From an uncultured Collinsella sp. (GTDB lineage: Bacteria > Actinomycetota > Coriobacteriia > Coriobacteriales > Coriobacteriaceae): a stretch of 64,000 nucleotides of DNA. The notes beneath the pieces were generated by a model. That model was not told the DNA's origin. It made no database searches and was given only the letters and a program-made list of their open reading frames with translations. The DNA is taken from positions 1 to 64,000 of the forward strand of contig CAUGVQ010000001.1 in assembly GCA_959602875.1 (NCBI GenBank), in the 5' to 3' direction. Position numbers and translations under genes: made by a program. Below, one piece after another: positions 15,448 through 24,348 of this stretch (its first letter is position 1; each line of letters starts with the position of its first letter).

Positions 15448-15953
15448 AGATTCACGACGACCTGCCGCCTTATGGCGGCGTCGCGGTCGCGGCCGAGGCG
15501 CGCCCGGTGGTACTCATAGGAGCTCCTCGATATCCTCAAGAAACCGGTGATCGAGCGGAGGGGCAGGCCGGTCGCCAGCCTCAATCTCTCGCCGAGCTCG
15601 CACTTGCTCCTGTTCGAGATCGAAGCCGGGTCCCACCCTCCCGCTTTTAGGTCGGCCAGCACCGCCCTGAGCAGCATGTTCTCTATCTGGGCCGGCTCGA
15701 GCCCCGCGAGGGGCCCGGTCGCCGGCGGGTCGTACAGCCCCTTCACGGACATGCGCGCCGCCTTTCGATCGGTGGTGTCGCCGTCCATCGTACCCGAGCC
15801 CCAGGGCCTCCCGGTGTAGCTTCTCGGCAGGCACCCCACGGACCACCTCCACGCCGTCGTCTTGGGCACCCCGGCGAGCGCGGCGGCGCCGGCCAGCGTC
15901 GCGCCGCCGGCGAGCGCCGCCAGCGCCACCTCGACCCTCTTCCTGTCGTGCAT
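15448..15953 (-). pseudogene. Truncated transposase of a second IS3-like element
   Basis: About 170 codons of a different IS3-type transposase remain: an N-terminal helix-turn-helix (LAGGATLAGAAALAGVPKTT), a middle region, and the start of the HTH_21/DDE part (LPLRSITGFLRISRSSYEYH, RDAAIRRQV). The frame is interrupted at 15447 by the intact IS3 element, so the catalytic domain is lost; residues after IRRQV come from the neighbouring IS end. It therefore cannot transpose and marks an older insertion. Confidence 0.8.
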
Positions 15954-16376
15954 GCGGACCTCCCGCCCGGACGCCCGTCGGCGTCCAACTTTTCGTCCGC
16001 ATCTCCCTCAGCTCGTTTTTCTGAGACGGTCGGCCTCCCGGTTCCGAAAACCCGTTTCCCTGGGACGTCTCCGACAACGGTTCGACAACCCCGTTTCCGA
16101 GGGGTCTGTTGGCTGACGCCTTCCACTGCGTCAGTCGCCGCCGGCTCGAGGCGCGCAGCGCCTCGGCGAGCGCGAGGAAAGGAAAGGCGCCCTTACGCGC
16201 CGCCGCGTCGTGCCTCGACTCCAATGGGCGCGGGGCCTCGGCGTTGCGTCGCGAGGGGCTCCTGCTGCGTGATACAATGCTCTCAGCGACTGATTCGATC
16301 GGCGGTCGTCGGGTAGCGTGCCCGGCGGCCGCCGAAGTTGTATACGTACATCCTAATGTACATCCGACTCTATTGA
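15954..16376. other. Right end of the mobilizable element, no supported gene
   Basis: This 423-bp stretch links the transposase remnant to attR. On the minus strand it contains two imperfect direct repeats of GGAAACGGGNTTNTCGNAACCG (about 16035-16100), possibly the outer end of the truncated IS. Close to attR is GTACATCC twice, within TACGTACATCCTAATGTACATCC (about 16343-16366), a layout reminiscent of integrase arm sites. Several ORFs cross it but none has a ribosome-binding site plus a family signature. Confidence 0.4.
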
Positions 16377-16415
16377 AATGAAAAAAGCTAGGTACCGAAA
16401 TAACGGTACCTAGCT
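16377..16415 (-). terminator. Terminator after tRNA-fMet, supplied by the element
   Basis: Minus-strand hairpin AGCTAGGTACCG/CGGTACCTAGCT (stem 12 bp, 6-nt loop) followed by a T run (plus-strand AAATGAAAAAA). It sits 9 bp beyond the tRNA 3' end on the element side of attR, so it belongs to the inserted DNA and takes over from the displaced native terminator at 1541-1572. Confidence 0.85.
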
Positions 16416-16424
16416 GCTGTTTCA

Positions 16425-16469
16425 TGGTCGCGGGGGCAGGATTTGAACCTACGACCTCCGGGTTATGAG
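16425..16469 (-). repeat. attR: 45-bp direct repeat within tRNA-fMet
   Basis: Identical to attL at 1584-1628. It forms the 3' 45 nt of the intact tRNA-fMet, so integration left a functional tRNA. Confidence 0.9.
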
Positions 16470-16501
16470 CCCGGCGAGCTACCAGACTGCTCCACCCCGC
16501 A
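16425..16501 (-). tRNA. Initiator tRNA-fMet (CAT)
   Basis: 77-nt tRNA with encoded CCA. Anticodon stem GGGCT-CAT-AACCC shows the three G:C pairs (GGG/CCC) that mark initiator tRNAs; T arm GTAGG-TTCAAAT-CCTGC; acceptor GCGGGG/CCCCGC. The terminal pair 1:72 is T:G rather than a Watson-Crick pair, in keeping with the weak 1:72 position needed for formylation. The 3' half was recreated by integration of the mobilizable element. Confidence 0.93.
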
Positions 16502-16531
16502 ATGTCTGGATGCGCCTTTGCGCAAGAGAGT

Positions 16532-16560
16532 ATATTACGCTCCTGCATTCGCGATTGCAA
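16532..16560 (-). promoter_or_regulatory. Promoter of tRNA-fMet
   Basis: On the minus strand TTGCAA (16560-16555), a 17-bp spacer, and TAATAT (16537-16532), ending 31 bp before the tRNA 5' end. Good match to a sigma-70-type promoter. It shows that the chromosomal, non-mobile side of the tRNA gene is to the right. Confidence 0.65.
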
Positions 16561-16635
16561 GCCGGCTGCCCAAGGTTGTGAAGGTTGCTCCACAATAAGG
16601 CCGGTGGGCAGCTACGAACGCGCTGCGCGGGCGGG

Positions 16636-16830
16636 CTAGCGCTCGAGCTTTTCCTCGCGGGCGGCGAGGGCCTGCTTGAGCGCATCGAGGTCACGCTCGG
16701 TGTGTTTGGCGCGACGCGACAGGACAAACGCGTAGACTGCAAGCGCGAGCCAAATGCCCACGTAAGCGGCAATAACAAAGGGAGCGGCGGGCAAAACGGT
16801 CGAGTAGACCTCGGCAAGAATGGGATCCAT
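16636..16830 (-). CDS. ccmD: CcmD-like small membrane protein
   Basis: 64-aa protein with one transmembrane segment (PFVIAAYVGIWLALAVYAFVL, shown in part) followed by a charged coiled tail (RRAKHTERDLDALKQALAAREEK). This is the size and layout of CcmD, which stabilises release of holo-CcmE from the CcmABC complex. It begins 3 bp after the ccmC stop and is the last gene of ccmEFABCD. Assignment rests on size, topology and position because CcmD proteins share little sequence. Confidence 0.7.
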   Translation of the reverse strand: MDPILAEVYSTVLPAAPFVIAAYVGIWLALAVYAFVLSRRAKHTERDLDALKQALAAREEKLER

Positions 16831-16833
16831 GGG

Positions 16834-17826
16834 TTAGACCTCCTGAGAGGATGGGGCGGACTGATCGGAATCGCAGGTCGCGTCTGCCGCGGGGGCAGCA
16901 TTTGAACCTACGACCTCCGGGTTATGAGCCCGGTGAGCATCGGGCGCAGCGGCGGGGGCGGCGTCTGCCGCAGAGGCGCTGAGCTTGGCGCCAGCGGCGC
17001 GCAGGCGCTCGAGGGCCTCATCGGCGGCGGCGCGCTCACGCCAGGCGTCCTGTTCCTCGAGGCGCTCTTTGAGCTCCTCTACCTCGGCAGCGTCTGAATT
17101 GATGCGGAGCGCTATGCGCGTGAGCGCAAAGGCAACGAGCAACATGCCAAACAGCCCCAGCAAAAACGGGATGAGCATCATGGGCGGCAGACCGCTGTCG
17201 GTGCGAAAGACCACCGGATGGATCGAGCTCGGCACCAGACGCGTGATGAGAAACGAGATGGGCGCGTCCACAAAGGCCACGATGCCAAACACGGCAGAGA
17301 AGCGCGCGCGGCGCTCGGGATCCTCAATGGCGTTGCGCAGAATAAAGTAGCCAATGACGAGCAGCATGAGGATAAAGTACGTGGTGAGGCGCGGCTCCCA
17401 CACCCACCAGACGCCCCACTCAAACCGAGTCCAGAGATCGCCCGAGATCATGGTTGCCGCCACAAAGACGAGCGTGACCTCCATGGCGGTTTCAGACCAC
17501 ACGTCAAAGCGGCGCTCCCCCGTCATAAGGAAGCGAACGGCCCAGAAGGCCGCAAACGCCATGACGGCAAACGACGCCACGGCAACGGGAACGTGCAGGT
17601 AGAAGATCTTTTGGCTGAGTAACAGCTTGGTCGTAATCTGCTGACCGGCAATGATGACCGGCTCGGTTAGCTCGGCACCTTGCACCATGGGTGCCAGCGT
17701 GAACGTCCACACGACGTCGATGAGGACGAGCAGCACGCCGAGGACGAGTGCCACAGGCGCAAACCGGTCGAGCGCGCCGGCGAGCGTGGGGCCGTGCTGG
17801 TCGGCCTGATATGTGTTGTGCGCCAC
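16834..17826 (-). CDS. ccmC: CcmC haem-handling membrane protein with odd C-terminal tail
   Basis: 330 aa. Six transmembrane segments and the Trp-rich haem-binding loop (EWGVWWVWEPRLT) identify CcmC, which with CcmAB loads haem onto CcmE. The family core ends near residue 240. The extra ~90 residues form a coiled coil (VEELKERLEEQDAWRERAA) and then an Ala-rich tail whose segment HRAHNPEVVGSNAAPAA is a translation of tRNA-fMet sequence (16888-16938). Start GTG 17826 is preferred over TTG 17859 because AAAGAGGT lies directly upstream. ccmB ends 38 bp upstream. The tail is unlikely to matter for haem handling, and its length may vary between strains. Confidence 0.87.
   Translation of the reverse strand: MAHNTYQADQHGPTLAGALDRFAPVALVLGVLLVLIDVVWTFTLAPMVQGAELTEPVIIAGQQITTKLLLSQKIFYLHVPVAVASFAVMAFAAFWAVRFLMTGERRFDVWSETAMEVTLVFVAATMISGDLWTRFEWGVWWVWEPRLTTYFILMLLVIGYFILRNAIEDPERRARFSAVFGIVAFVDAPISFLITRLVPSSIHPVVFRTDSGLPPMMLIPFLLGLFGMLLVAFALTRIALRINSDAAEVEELKERLEEQDAWRERAAADEALERLRAAGAKLSASAADAAPAAAPDAHRAHNPEVVGSNAAPAADATCDSDQSAPSSQEV
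16888..16938 (-). repeat. 51-nt tRNA-fMet copy embedded in the ccmC coding sequence
   Basis: Matches 16429-16479 of the intact tRNA at 49 of 51 positions, in the same orientation, covering the acceptor 3' strand, T arm, variable region and anticodon arm including CAT. One mismatch (16899) breaks the conserved pair closing the T loop, so it cannot act as a tRNA. It is read in frame as part of the CcmC tail. Confidence 0.88.
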
Positions 17827-17864
17827 CTTACCTCTTTCTTTGAAGTTACCGTAATGCAACTAAT

Positions 17865-18650
17865 CTATCCCTCGACGGCGAACTCGTAAAGGCCCCATGC
17901 CGCCGCAATCATGACCACATCGTAGGCGGCTGCCACGGCAAGCGAGGTCCAGAACGTGCCGAACGTGCCCTCGACCCCCATGAATGCGACCGACGTGGCC
18001 GACACACAGGCGTAGAGCAAGGGGAAGATGACGGGGATGAGCAGGATGGCGAGCAGCACGTCGCGCCCGCGCGTGTCGATAGTCATGGTGGCGAGGAGCG
18101 TACCCACGCCGGCGACGCCGATGGTGCCCACGACGAGCGGCAGCACGATGTAGGGCGTGGTGGCGGCGAGCTCCGCTCCCGAGAGGAAGAACAAGAAGAA
18201 GAGCGGCACCGTGATGCACTCCACCACCGCGAGGAAGACCAAGTTTGCCGTTGCCTTGGCAAGAAAGATCACGGCGCGGTCCACGGGCGCGAGCAGGATG
18301 CCCTCGAGGCAGGAGGACTCCGTCTCGTGCGCAAAGCTGCGGTTGAGGCCCAGGAGGCTCGTGAAAACGATGAGCGCCCAAAGTAGGCCGCCCGCAAACG
18401 ACACGACCTGAAGGCGGTCGCCCACCTGCGCAAGCGCGGCACCGTACACCGTGAGCACAAGGAGCGCGTAGACCGCCATTGAGGTGAGCATCTCGCGCGT
18501 GCGGATCTCTTGGCGGAGGTCCTTGGCAAGAAGCGCCCGGTACTGCTGCCAGGACGAGACGCGGCGGCGCGCGGCTGACGAGCGGGGCGCGGCGGACGCG
18601 GGAACCTCGGTGCGCCGGGCTTTGGGCTGGTTGTTGGGTGTGCGTGCCAT
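17865..18650 (-). CDS. ccmB: CcmB, haem exporter permease
   Basis: 261-aa integral membrane protein with about six transmembrane segments, the size of CcmB. Family-like features: a cytoplasmic N-terminus (QQYRALLAKDLRQEIRTREM, AlLAKDLR-E type start), then FTSLLGLNRSFAHETESSCLEGILLAP split around the first loops, and LPLLYACVSATS. With the CcmA ATPase it forms the ABC module that releases holo-CcmE. The N-terminal ~30 residues are a basic Ala/Arg-rich extension. It starts 1 bp after the ccmA stop and is followed by ccmC, so translation is likely coupled. Confidence 0.9.
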   Translation of the reverse strand: MARTPNNQPKARRTEVPASAAPRSSAARRRVSSWQQYRALLAKDLRQEIRTREMLTSMAVYALLVLTVYGAALAQVGDRLQVVSFAGGLLWALIVFTSLLGLNRSFAHETESSCLEGILLAPVDRAVIFLAKATANLVFLAVVECITVPLFFLFFLSGAELAATTPYIVLPLVVGTIGVAGVGTLLATMTIDTRGRDVLLAILLIPVIFPLLYACVSATSVAFMGVEGTFGTFWTSLAVAAAYDVVMIAAAWGLYEFAVEG

Positions 18651-18651
18651 A

Positions 18652-19381
<730 letters not shown>

Positions 19382-19395
<14 letters not shown>

Positions 19396-21535
19396 CAGCC
19401 GCCAGAAGCGGCGTGGCGCGGCGCGGCAGGGCGGCGAGCACAATGCCCGCAATGCAGATGGCGCCTCCCACCCAGTTACAGAGGATGAGCGGGTTGACCT
19501 TGACCGAAAGCGAAAGGGACCCGTCTGCGTTGAGGCCCTGGAAAGCAACGAAGAGATCCTCCGTAGGGAAGGTGAGCACGCTCGCATGGAGCGTCTGCTG
19601 TTGCGTGGTGGCAGAGACCTCGATGGCGGGGGCGAGCGTGCCGATAGTGGCGGACTCGTCGGCGGCACCATCCGCCGCGGTGCGGCTGACCGCGAGGTCG
19701 ACCGTCATGATGCGGTTGTCGTGCACGTCAAAGGTGTCGTCGATATTCTCGACCGTGAGCGTGTAGCCGCCCGCGGTCCCCTGCGCGCCCACCTCGGCAG
19801 CCACGTTTACCGTCTGCTCCTGCACGAACATGCCGGAGCCCACGAGGCCCACCAGGGCGATCGCGCAACCCAAGTGCGCAAGGTAGCCGCCGGCCTGCGC
19901 GGGCGAACGGCGGAACAGGTTCACCGGCGCTGCGAGCGCGCTGTCGCCCTTGGCGATACGTCCGCGCACGCCGCGACCCAGAAGATAGGCGGACGAAGCA
20001 AACAGGAGCGCCGCCGCCACAAGCGAGACCTCGGCAACGGCAAGGTAGTACAAGCGCGGCCCCTGCTCGGTAAGCGTTGCCGCCGCATCGCCGCCCGCCG
20101 CGATGATTGCGTCGTAGGCGGGGACGAGCTCAAGCGCAAAGTACGCCTCAAGCGCTACGAGCACCACCACGCCGGTGATGAGCGGCACGCGGAAGTTCCG
20201 CCAGAAGGCAGCGCCCTCGGTACGGCGCCACCCAAGCAGCGGGCACACGGCCATGAGCAGGCCAAAGAGCGCCGTCGCCGGGCGGGAAACTGCGTTGTAG
20301 ACGCCGGCGGAGACCACCTGGCCGCCGAGCGGCAGCCAGCTCGGCAGCGCGCTCGACACCGTGAGGTACGCCACGAGGCACGCGCCCACGATGCACACCA
20401 GATCGGTGATGTAGTAGGAGCCGTTTTTGGAGAGGAGCGACTCGATCTCGTCGTCCTCGGCAAGCGCCGCGTTGCGGTAGAGCAACAGCAGCAAAAACGC
20501 GAGGGCGGCGGCGATCATGATGCCGAGGAAGAAATAGGTCGAAACCGGGTCCTCGGCGAACGCATGCACCGACTGCACAAGGCCCGAACGGGTGATGAAC
20601 GTGCCGAGCACCACAAAGATAAAGGTGATGGTGGCGGCAAACAGGCTCCAGCGCTTGAAGACGCCGCGACGACGGTAGAGGGTGAAACTGTGGATCATGG
20701 CGATGGCGGTGAGCCAGCTCATGAAGCTCGCGTTCTCGACCGCGTCCCACGCCCAGAAGCCACCCCAGCCGAGCACGACGTAGGCCCAGACGGCGCCGAG
20801 CACCATGCCGATGGTGAGGAAGATGAAGCTAAAGACAGCCACACGGTCGGTGTGCTCGACCCAGCGCGCCGAGAGATCGCCGGTGATGAGCGCGCCGATT
20901 GCATAGGCAAACGGCACCGTGCAGCCGGCGTAGCCGATGAACGTCGCCGGCGGATGCAGGACCATCGCCCAATGAAGCAGCAACGGGTTCATGCCGCTCG
21001 ACGCCCCCGCCACGAGCGAGCCATCGGCATTGAGGTACTCGACCGGCGTGGCAATGAAGGCGTTGTTGGCGTCGGAGAGCGCCATCGCGCAGGTGAAAAG
21101 CACGATCACGATCTCGGCCACACCAAGGGCGGCGGAGGTAAGGGCGTCGGTCTGGCGCATGCGACGCCATGCGGTGACTGCAGCGAAAAGGGAAATGAGC
21201 CAGGTCCAGAAGAGGAGCGACCCCTGGCGGCCCGCCCACACGCCGGCGACCTGGTAGAGCACGCGCAGCGGGCTATCGTCGACGGGGAAGTTCATCGCCA
21301 CGTAGGAAAGCGTCATATTCTCGGTAAGGAAGCACACGAGGATGAGGCCGATGCAGAGCGTGAGCAAAAGCGCGTTGGCAAAGACGAGCATGAAGCCCAC
21401 GTTGGCAAAGGCGCTCGCCCGCTTCTCGCTCGCCGCGCCGCCACGCGCCGCCGCCACGCTCGCCATGAGCGACACAAACGCCACCGCGCCAACCGCGAGC
21501 GACAGGTTCTGCATGATGTTGCCGATAAGACTCAT
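19382..21535 (-). CDS. ccmF: CcmF, haem lyase membrane subunit
   Basis: 717-aa polytopic membrane protein. The WWD-type haem-binding motif (VLGWGGFWAWDAVENASFMSW, given in part) and conserved segments such as MVLHPPATFIGYAG and GSLLFWTW identify CcmF. It transfers haem from CcmE to apocytochrome c. Longer than many homologues because of a C-terminal periplasmic domain before the last helix (about 565-690). No CcmH gene is found in the operon, so CcmF probably acts without the classical thiol partner, as in the variant system with Cys-type CcmE. It lies between ccmE (81-bp gap) and ccmA (overlap). Confidence 0.92.
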
Positions 21536-21616
21536 CGGGAAGGTTCTCCTCTACGCGATGTGCTGTACAAACGGGAATCGGGGCCGCGGGCGCTGCGCCC
21601 TGGCCCCGTGCGGTGA

Positions 21617-22306
21617 TTACTCGGTCACGGCCTCGTCGATGGCGGGCTGGTCGCTCGCCGTGAGGGTGCCGTCGGCGTTAAGCACGCCCGACACCACAAG
21701 CGCCGTTCCGTCGGTCACGGCCTCGTCCATGCCGCCGTCCCAGATGACGTTGATGGTTGCGCCCTGGCTCTCGAGCGTGAAGCGGTAGCCCTCGGCGGCG
21801 TCGACGGGGAGCACCTCGCCGCGCACGTAGCCGCAGACTTTGGTTGCCTCGCCGGTCATGCTCTCGGCCTGATCAAGAAGGCCTTTGACGGTGAGGGACC
21901 CCTCGGCGCTCTCGTACTTGGAGGGGCACTTGGTGACGAGCTCGGTCGCCGTGAGCGTGTTGTCCGACTCAACCGTGCCTGTGCAGATGGCGACCACGCC
22001 GGTGCCAAAGGTGGCGGGCAGGGCGCCGTCGTAGCGAACGGTGAGGGCCTCCTGGCCGGAGGCGGCGGCCGAGCCCTCCTCGGGCTGGATCTCAAAGAGC
22101 GCGATCGAGCCTTCACTTGTGAGCGAATCCGCCACAACCGAACCCGATACCTGCACCTTCTTGCCACGGTAATCGCCCGAGACCACGTCCGAGATGGAAA
22201 GCGAGCTTGCCGCGCCGCCCGAGCCGGCGATGGCTACGATCACGAGCATCGCCACCACGATGATGCCGCCCACAACCACCAGACGGCGTTTTGCTGATCT
22301 GTTCAT
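21617..22306 (-). CDS. ccmE: CcmE variant with CxxxY motif and extra C-terminal domain
   Basis: 229-aa haem chaperone: short cytoplasmic start, one transmembrane anchor (residues ~9-28) and an external OB-fold domain (~35-135). Where classical CcmE has HxxxY, this protein has CPSKY (Cys ~127, Tyr ~131), the Cys-type haem-binding motif described for the variant Ccm system that lacks CcmH. A further ~95 residues follow (GLLDQAESMTGEATKVCGYV, GATINVIWDGGMDEAV), patterned like a second OB domain, so the protein is ~80 residues longer than typical CcmE. ATG 22306 has GGAG 5 nt upstream. First gene of the ccm operon. Confidence 0.85.
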   Translation of the reverse strand: MNRSAKRRLVVVGGIIVVAMLVIVAIAGSGGAASSLSISDVVSGDYRGKKVQVSGSVVADSLTSEGSIALFEIQPEEGSAAASGQEALTVRYDGALPATFGTGVVAICTGTVESDNTLTATELVTKCPSKYESAEGSLTVKGLLDQAESMTGEATKVCGYVRGEVLPVDAAEGYRFTLESQGATINVIWDGGMDEAVTDGTALVVSGVLNADGTLTASDQPAIDEAVTE

Positions 22307-22417
22307 GCGCACTCCATGCGAGAAGCCGGTTTTTCAGGTGTTAAGTATACAATGGGCGCGTGTGCGTGCCGCGTGAAGCAGCCCGTACGTTGAAATGAAC
22401 AGGAAATCGGAGGCGCC

Positions 22418-23185
22418 ATGCTTCTTGCTATCGACATGGGCAACACCCAGACCGCTCTTGGCCTGTTTGACGGGGAGGAACTCGTCCACTCGTGGCGCAT
22501 GCCCACCGACCGCTCCTTTACCGCCGATGAACTGCACGTTCGTCTGCACGGCTACTTCCATATGTACGGCATGGACCTCGACGTGGTAGACGCCATGGCG
22601 TTTGCCGGCGTGGTGCCGCAGCTCAACCGCGCTTGGCGCCGTGTGGCTGAGCGCCTGGGGGCGCGAACGGTCGTGGTGGGGCCGGACACCGCCTCGGTCA
22701 CGCGCGTGCGCGCGAAAAACCCCGCCGAGGTGGGCGCCGACCGTATCGCCAACGCCACGGCGGCGGAGAAGTTCTACGGCTCGCCTTCGATTGTGGTCGA
22801 CTTTGGAACGGCGACGAACATCGACGTAGTTGACGCAGAAGGCTATTACATCGGCGGCGCGATTGCACCAGGACTGCGCATCTCGATGGATGCCCTCACG
22901 GCGCGCGCGGCCAAGCTCTCGAGCGTGCCTTTGGAAGCCCCCGCGCACGCTATTGGCGTTGATACGGTGGAAGCCGTGCAGTCGGGTGCCGTGCTTGGAA
23001 CTGCGGCTATGGCAGAAGGACTCGTGGCGCGCATCAAGCGCGAGCTCGAGGCGCCGGACGCGACCGTGATCGCGACGGGCGGCCTTGCGGTGGTGATTGC
23101 TGACTCGACCGATGTGTTCGACGTGGTGGACAGTCAGCTCACGTTGAAGGGCATTTGCGAGATTTTCCGGCGCGTAAACGGTTAG
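22418..23185 (+). CDS. coaX: Type III pantothenate kinase
   Basis: 255 aa, catalysing ATP-dependent phosphorylation of pantothenate, the first committed step to coenzyme A. ASKHA fold motifs: LLAIDMGNTQTALGLF (phosphate 1), GADRIANATAA, VVDFGTATNIDVVD (phosphate 2) and GGAIAPGLRIS. Length is normal. ATG 22418 is preceded by GGAGGC. It is divergent from the ccm operon. A ~200-bp inverted-end element begins 4 bp after its stop. Confidence 0.93.
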   Translation: MLLAIDMGNTQTALGLFDGEELVHSWRMPTDRSFTADELHVRLHGYFHMYGMDLDVVDAMAFAGVVPQLNRAWRRVAERLGARTVVVGPDTASVTRVRAKNPAEVGADRIANATAAEKFYGSPSIVVDFGTATNIDVVDAEGYYIGGAIAPGLRISMDALTARAAKLSSVPLEAPAHAIGVDTVEAVQSGAVLGTAAMAEGLVARIKRELEAPDATVIATGGLAVVIADSTDVFDVVDSQLTLKGICEIFRRVNG

Positions 23186-23188
23186 TGT

Positions 23189-23393
23189 GGTCACAGACCC
23201 CCGCAGAATAATAAAAGACCCCCTATGCGTGGCGCCATTGAGGCGCCTCATGCTTCACGACAAGCCAGATTTTGCAACGAGAAGCGTGAAATCGGCTCGT
23301 TCTGGGCGCGAAAACACCGAAATGAGCGCGCCGGAACCGGCGCGCCCATCTGTTTGCAGGGGGTTGTTTATTATTCTGCGGGGGTCTTTGACC
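23189..23393. repeat. Inverted-end element, copy 1 (205 bp)
   Basis: Left end GGTCACAGACCCCCGCAGAATAATAAA and, inverted at the right, GGTCAAAGACCCCCGCAGAATAATAAA: 26 of 27 positions agree, and short ACCCCCT extensions follow on both sides. No gene inside. The same ends recur at 40034-40228 and, degenerated, at 61134-61315, while the interiors are unrelated. It fills the coaX-birA gap. It could be a non-autonomous mobile element or a structured RNA/terminator. Confidence 0.75.
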
Positions 23394-23424
23394 ATCGCCG
23401 GACGTCGCGAGCCCAACGGAGCGG

Positions 23425-24348
23425 TTACACCTCGCGGAGACTCACGACTTCGGCCGAGAACGCCTTGGTCTCTCCGGTGCCGAGCTTCACCTCAGCGCGG
23501 CCCCACGCGTCGATGCCCGTAAAGTAGCCAACGGCAAGGGTGCTGCCGTTCTGCGCGACCACGCTAACAGGTTTGCCCAGCATAGGCAGGTTGTCGACAT
23601 AGGACGAGAGGATGGGGGCCATGGGGCCGGCGGCGCCAAGACCGGCGGCGATAGCGCGCTGCCAGCGCGCCACACGTGCGAGCACTGCCTCACGAACCGC
23701 CTCAGCGAGGTCTTCGCACGTGGGAAGGGCCCTGCCCTCGGGGAGTGCCTCGGCGAGCGAGATGGGATCGAGACGCGGCACGTTGTTGGCGCCCGTCGCC
23801 TCTGCCTGCTGCCGGCGCACCGATGCGACTGCGTCAATTGCCGCTTGGACCTCAGGCGATGCCGGAGGAGCGTCAACCGGAGAGATGATATTCACGCCAA
23901 TGCCCGCAACGGCAAAGGCACCCATATCTGAGGAGCGGGCCTCGACGAGGATACCTACGAGCTTGCGATTGAACTGGGAGCTGTGCGGGGTGGGGATCTC
24001 ACGCGGAACCGAAACGATGTCGTTGGGCCACTTCACGCCCACGCGCCCCTGGAGTCCCAGCCCCTCGAGCGCGTCGAGCACGCCCAGGCTCGTCACGGCA
24101 GGAAGACCCATAAGCATCTGCATAGGGACCTGCGGGCGCAACACAATGGAGAGATAGAGGCTGCCATTGGGCGAGGTCCACGAGTGCCCGCGGCGGCCGC
24201 GGCCTGCCGTCTGGACCGATGCGCGCACCGCCCAGCCGTGCTCGGCGCCCGCGCGGCCAGCATCAACGGCGATGTCGTTGGTCGAGGGGACGGTATCGAG
24301 AACAAGCATCGTCGAGCTCGAAAGATCGACGGAAGTCAGGTCGGTCAT
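23425..24348 (-). CDS. birA: Biotin--[acetyl-CoA-carboxylase] ligase
   Basis: 307-aa monofunctional biotin protein ligase that forms biotinyl-5'-AMP and attaches biotin to carboxylase carrier domains. Motifs: TVPSTNDIA, QTAGRGRRGHSW (biotin/ATP loop), VKWPNDIV and VGILVEA; the small C-terminal SH3-like domain ends SAEVVSLREV. There is no N-terminal helix-turn-helix, so it is the non-repressor class. An unusual ~70-residue stretch (about 170-240, Ala/Arg-rich) separates the catalytic core and C-terminal domain. GAGGTG precedes the ATG. Confidence 0.92.
   Translation of the reverse strand: MTDLTSVDLSSSTMLVLDTVPSTNDIAVDAGRAGAEHGWAVRASVQTAGRGRRGHSWTSPNGSLYLSIVLRPQVPMQMLMGLPAVTSLGVLDALEGLGLQGRVGVKWPNDIVSVPREIPTPHSSQFNRKLVGILVEARSSDMGAFAVAGIGVNIISPVDAPPASPEVQAAIDAVASVRRQQAEATGANNVPRLDPISLAEALPEGRALPTCEDLAEAVREAVLARVARWQRAIAAGLGAAGPMAPILSSYVDNLPMLGKPVSVVAQNGSTLAVGYFTGIDAWGRAEVKLGTGETKAFSAEVVSLREV

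Larger units (their letters stand above)
1629..16469. mobile_element. Integrative mobilizable element in tRNA-fMet (about 14.8 kb)
   Basis: The segment is bounded by 45-bp direct repeats of the tRNA-fMet 3' end, with a tyrosine recombinase gene at the left end and a relaxase operon next to it. No VirB4, coupling protein or other type IV secretion gene is visible, so it should be mobilizable rather than self-transmissible. The right copy restores a full tRNA, and a terminator supplied by the element (16377-16415) replaces the displaced native one. Cargo: zinc-ribbon/SPFH/lipoprotein module (4791-9300), 7TM protein plus two-component system (9508-13455), and a decayed end with one intact and one truncated insertion sequence. 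The tRNA promoter at 16532-16560 marks the chromosomal side at the right. Confidence 0.88.

Noticed and set aside
15514..16593. 359-aa minus-strand frame across attR
   Set aside because: It reads through tRNA-fMet and the truncated transposase in the wrong frame; the RAHNPEVVGSNPAPA segment is translated tRNA.
16429..16938. Second functional tRNA-fMet inside ccmC
   Set aside because: The 5' half (acceptor and D arm) is missing and the T-loop closing pair is broken.
23189..23393. Bidirectional terminator explanation for the inverted-end elements
   Set aside because: The arms are ~150 bp apart and include AT-rich segments away from any T run after the stem; not a usual terminator, though RNA folding was not computed.
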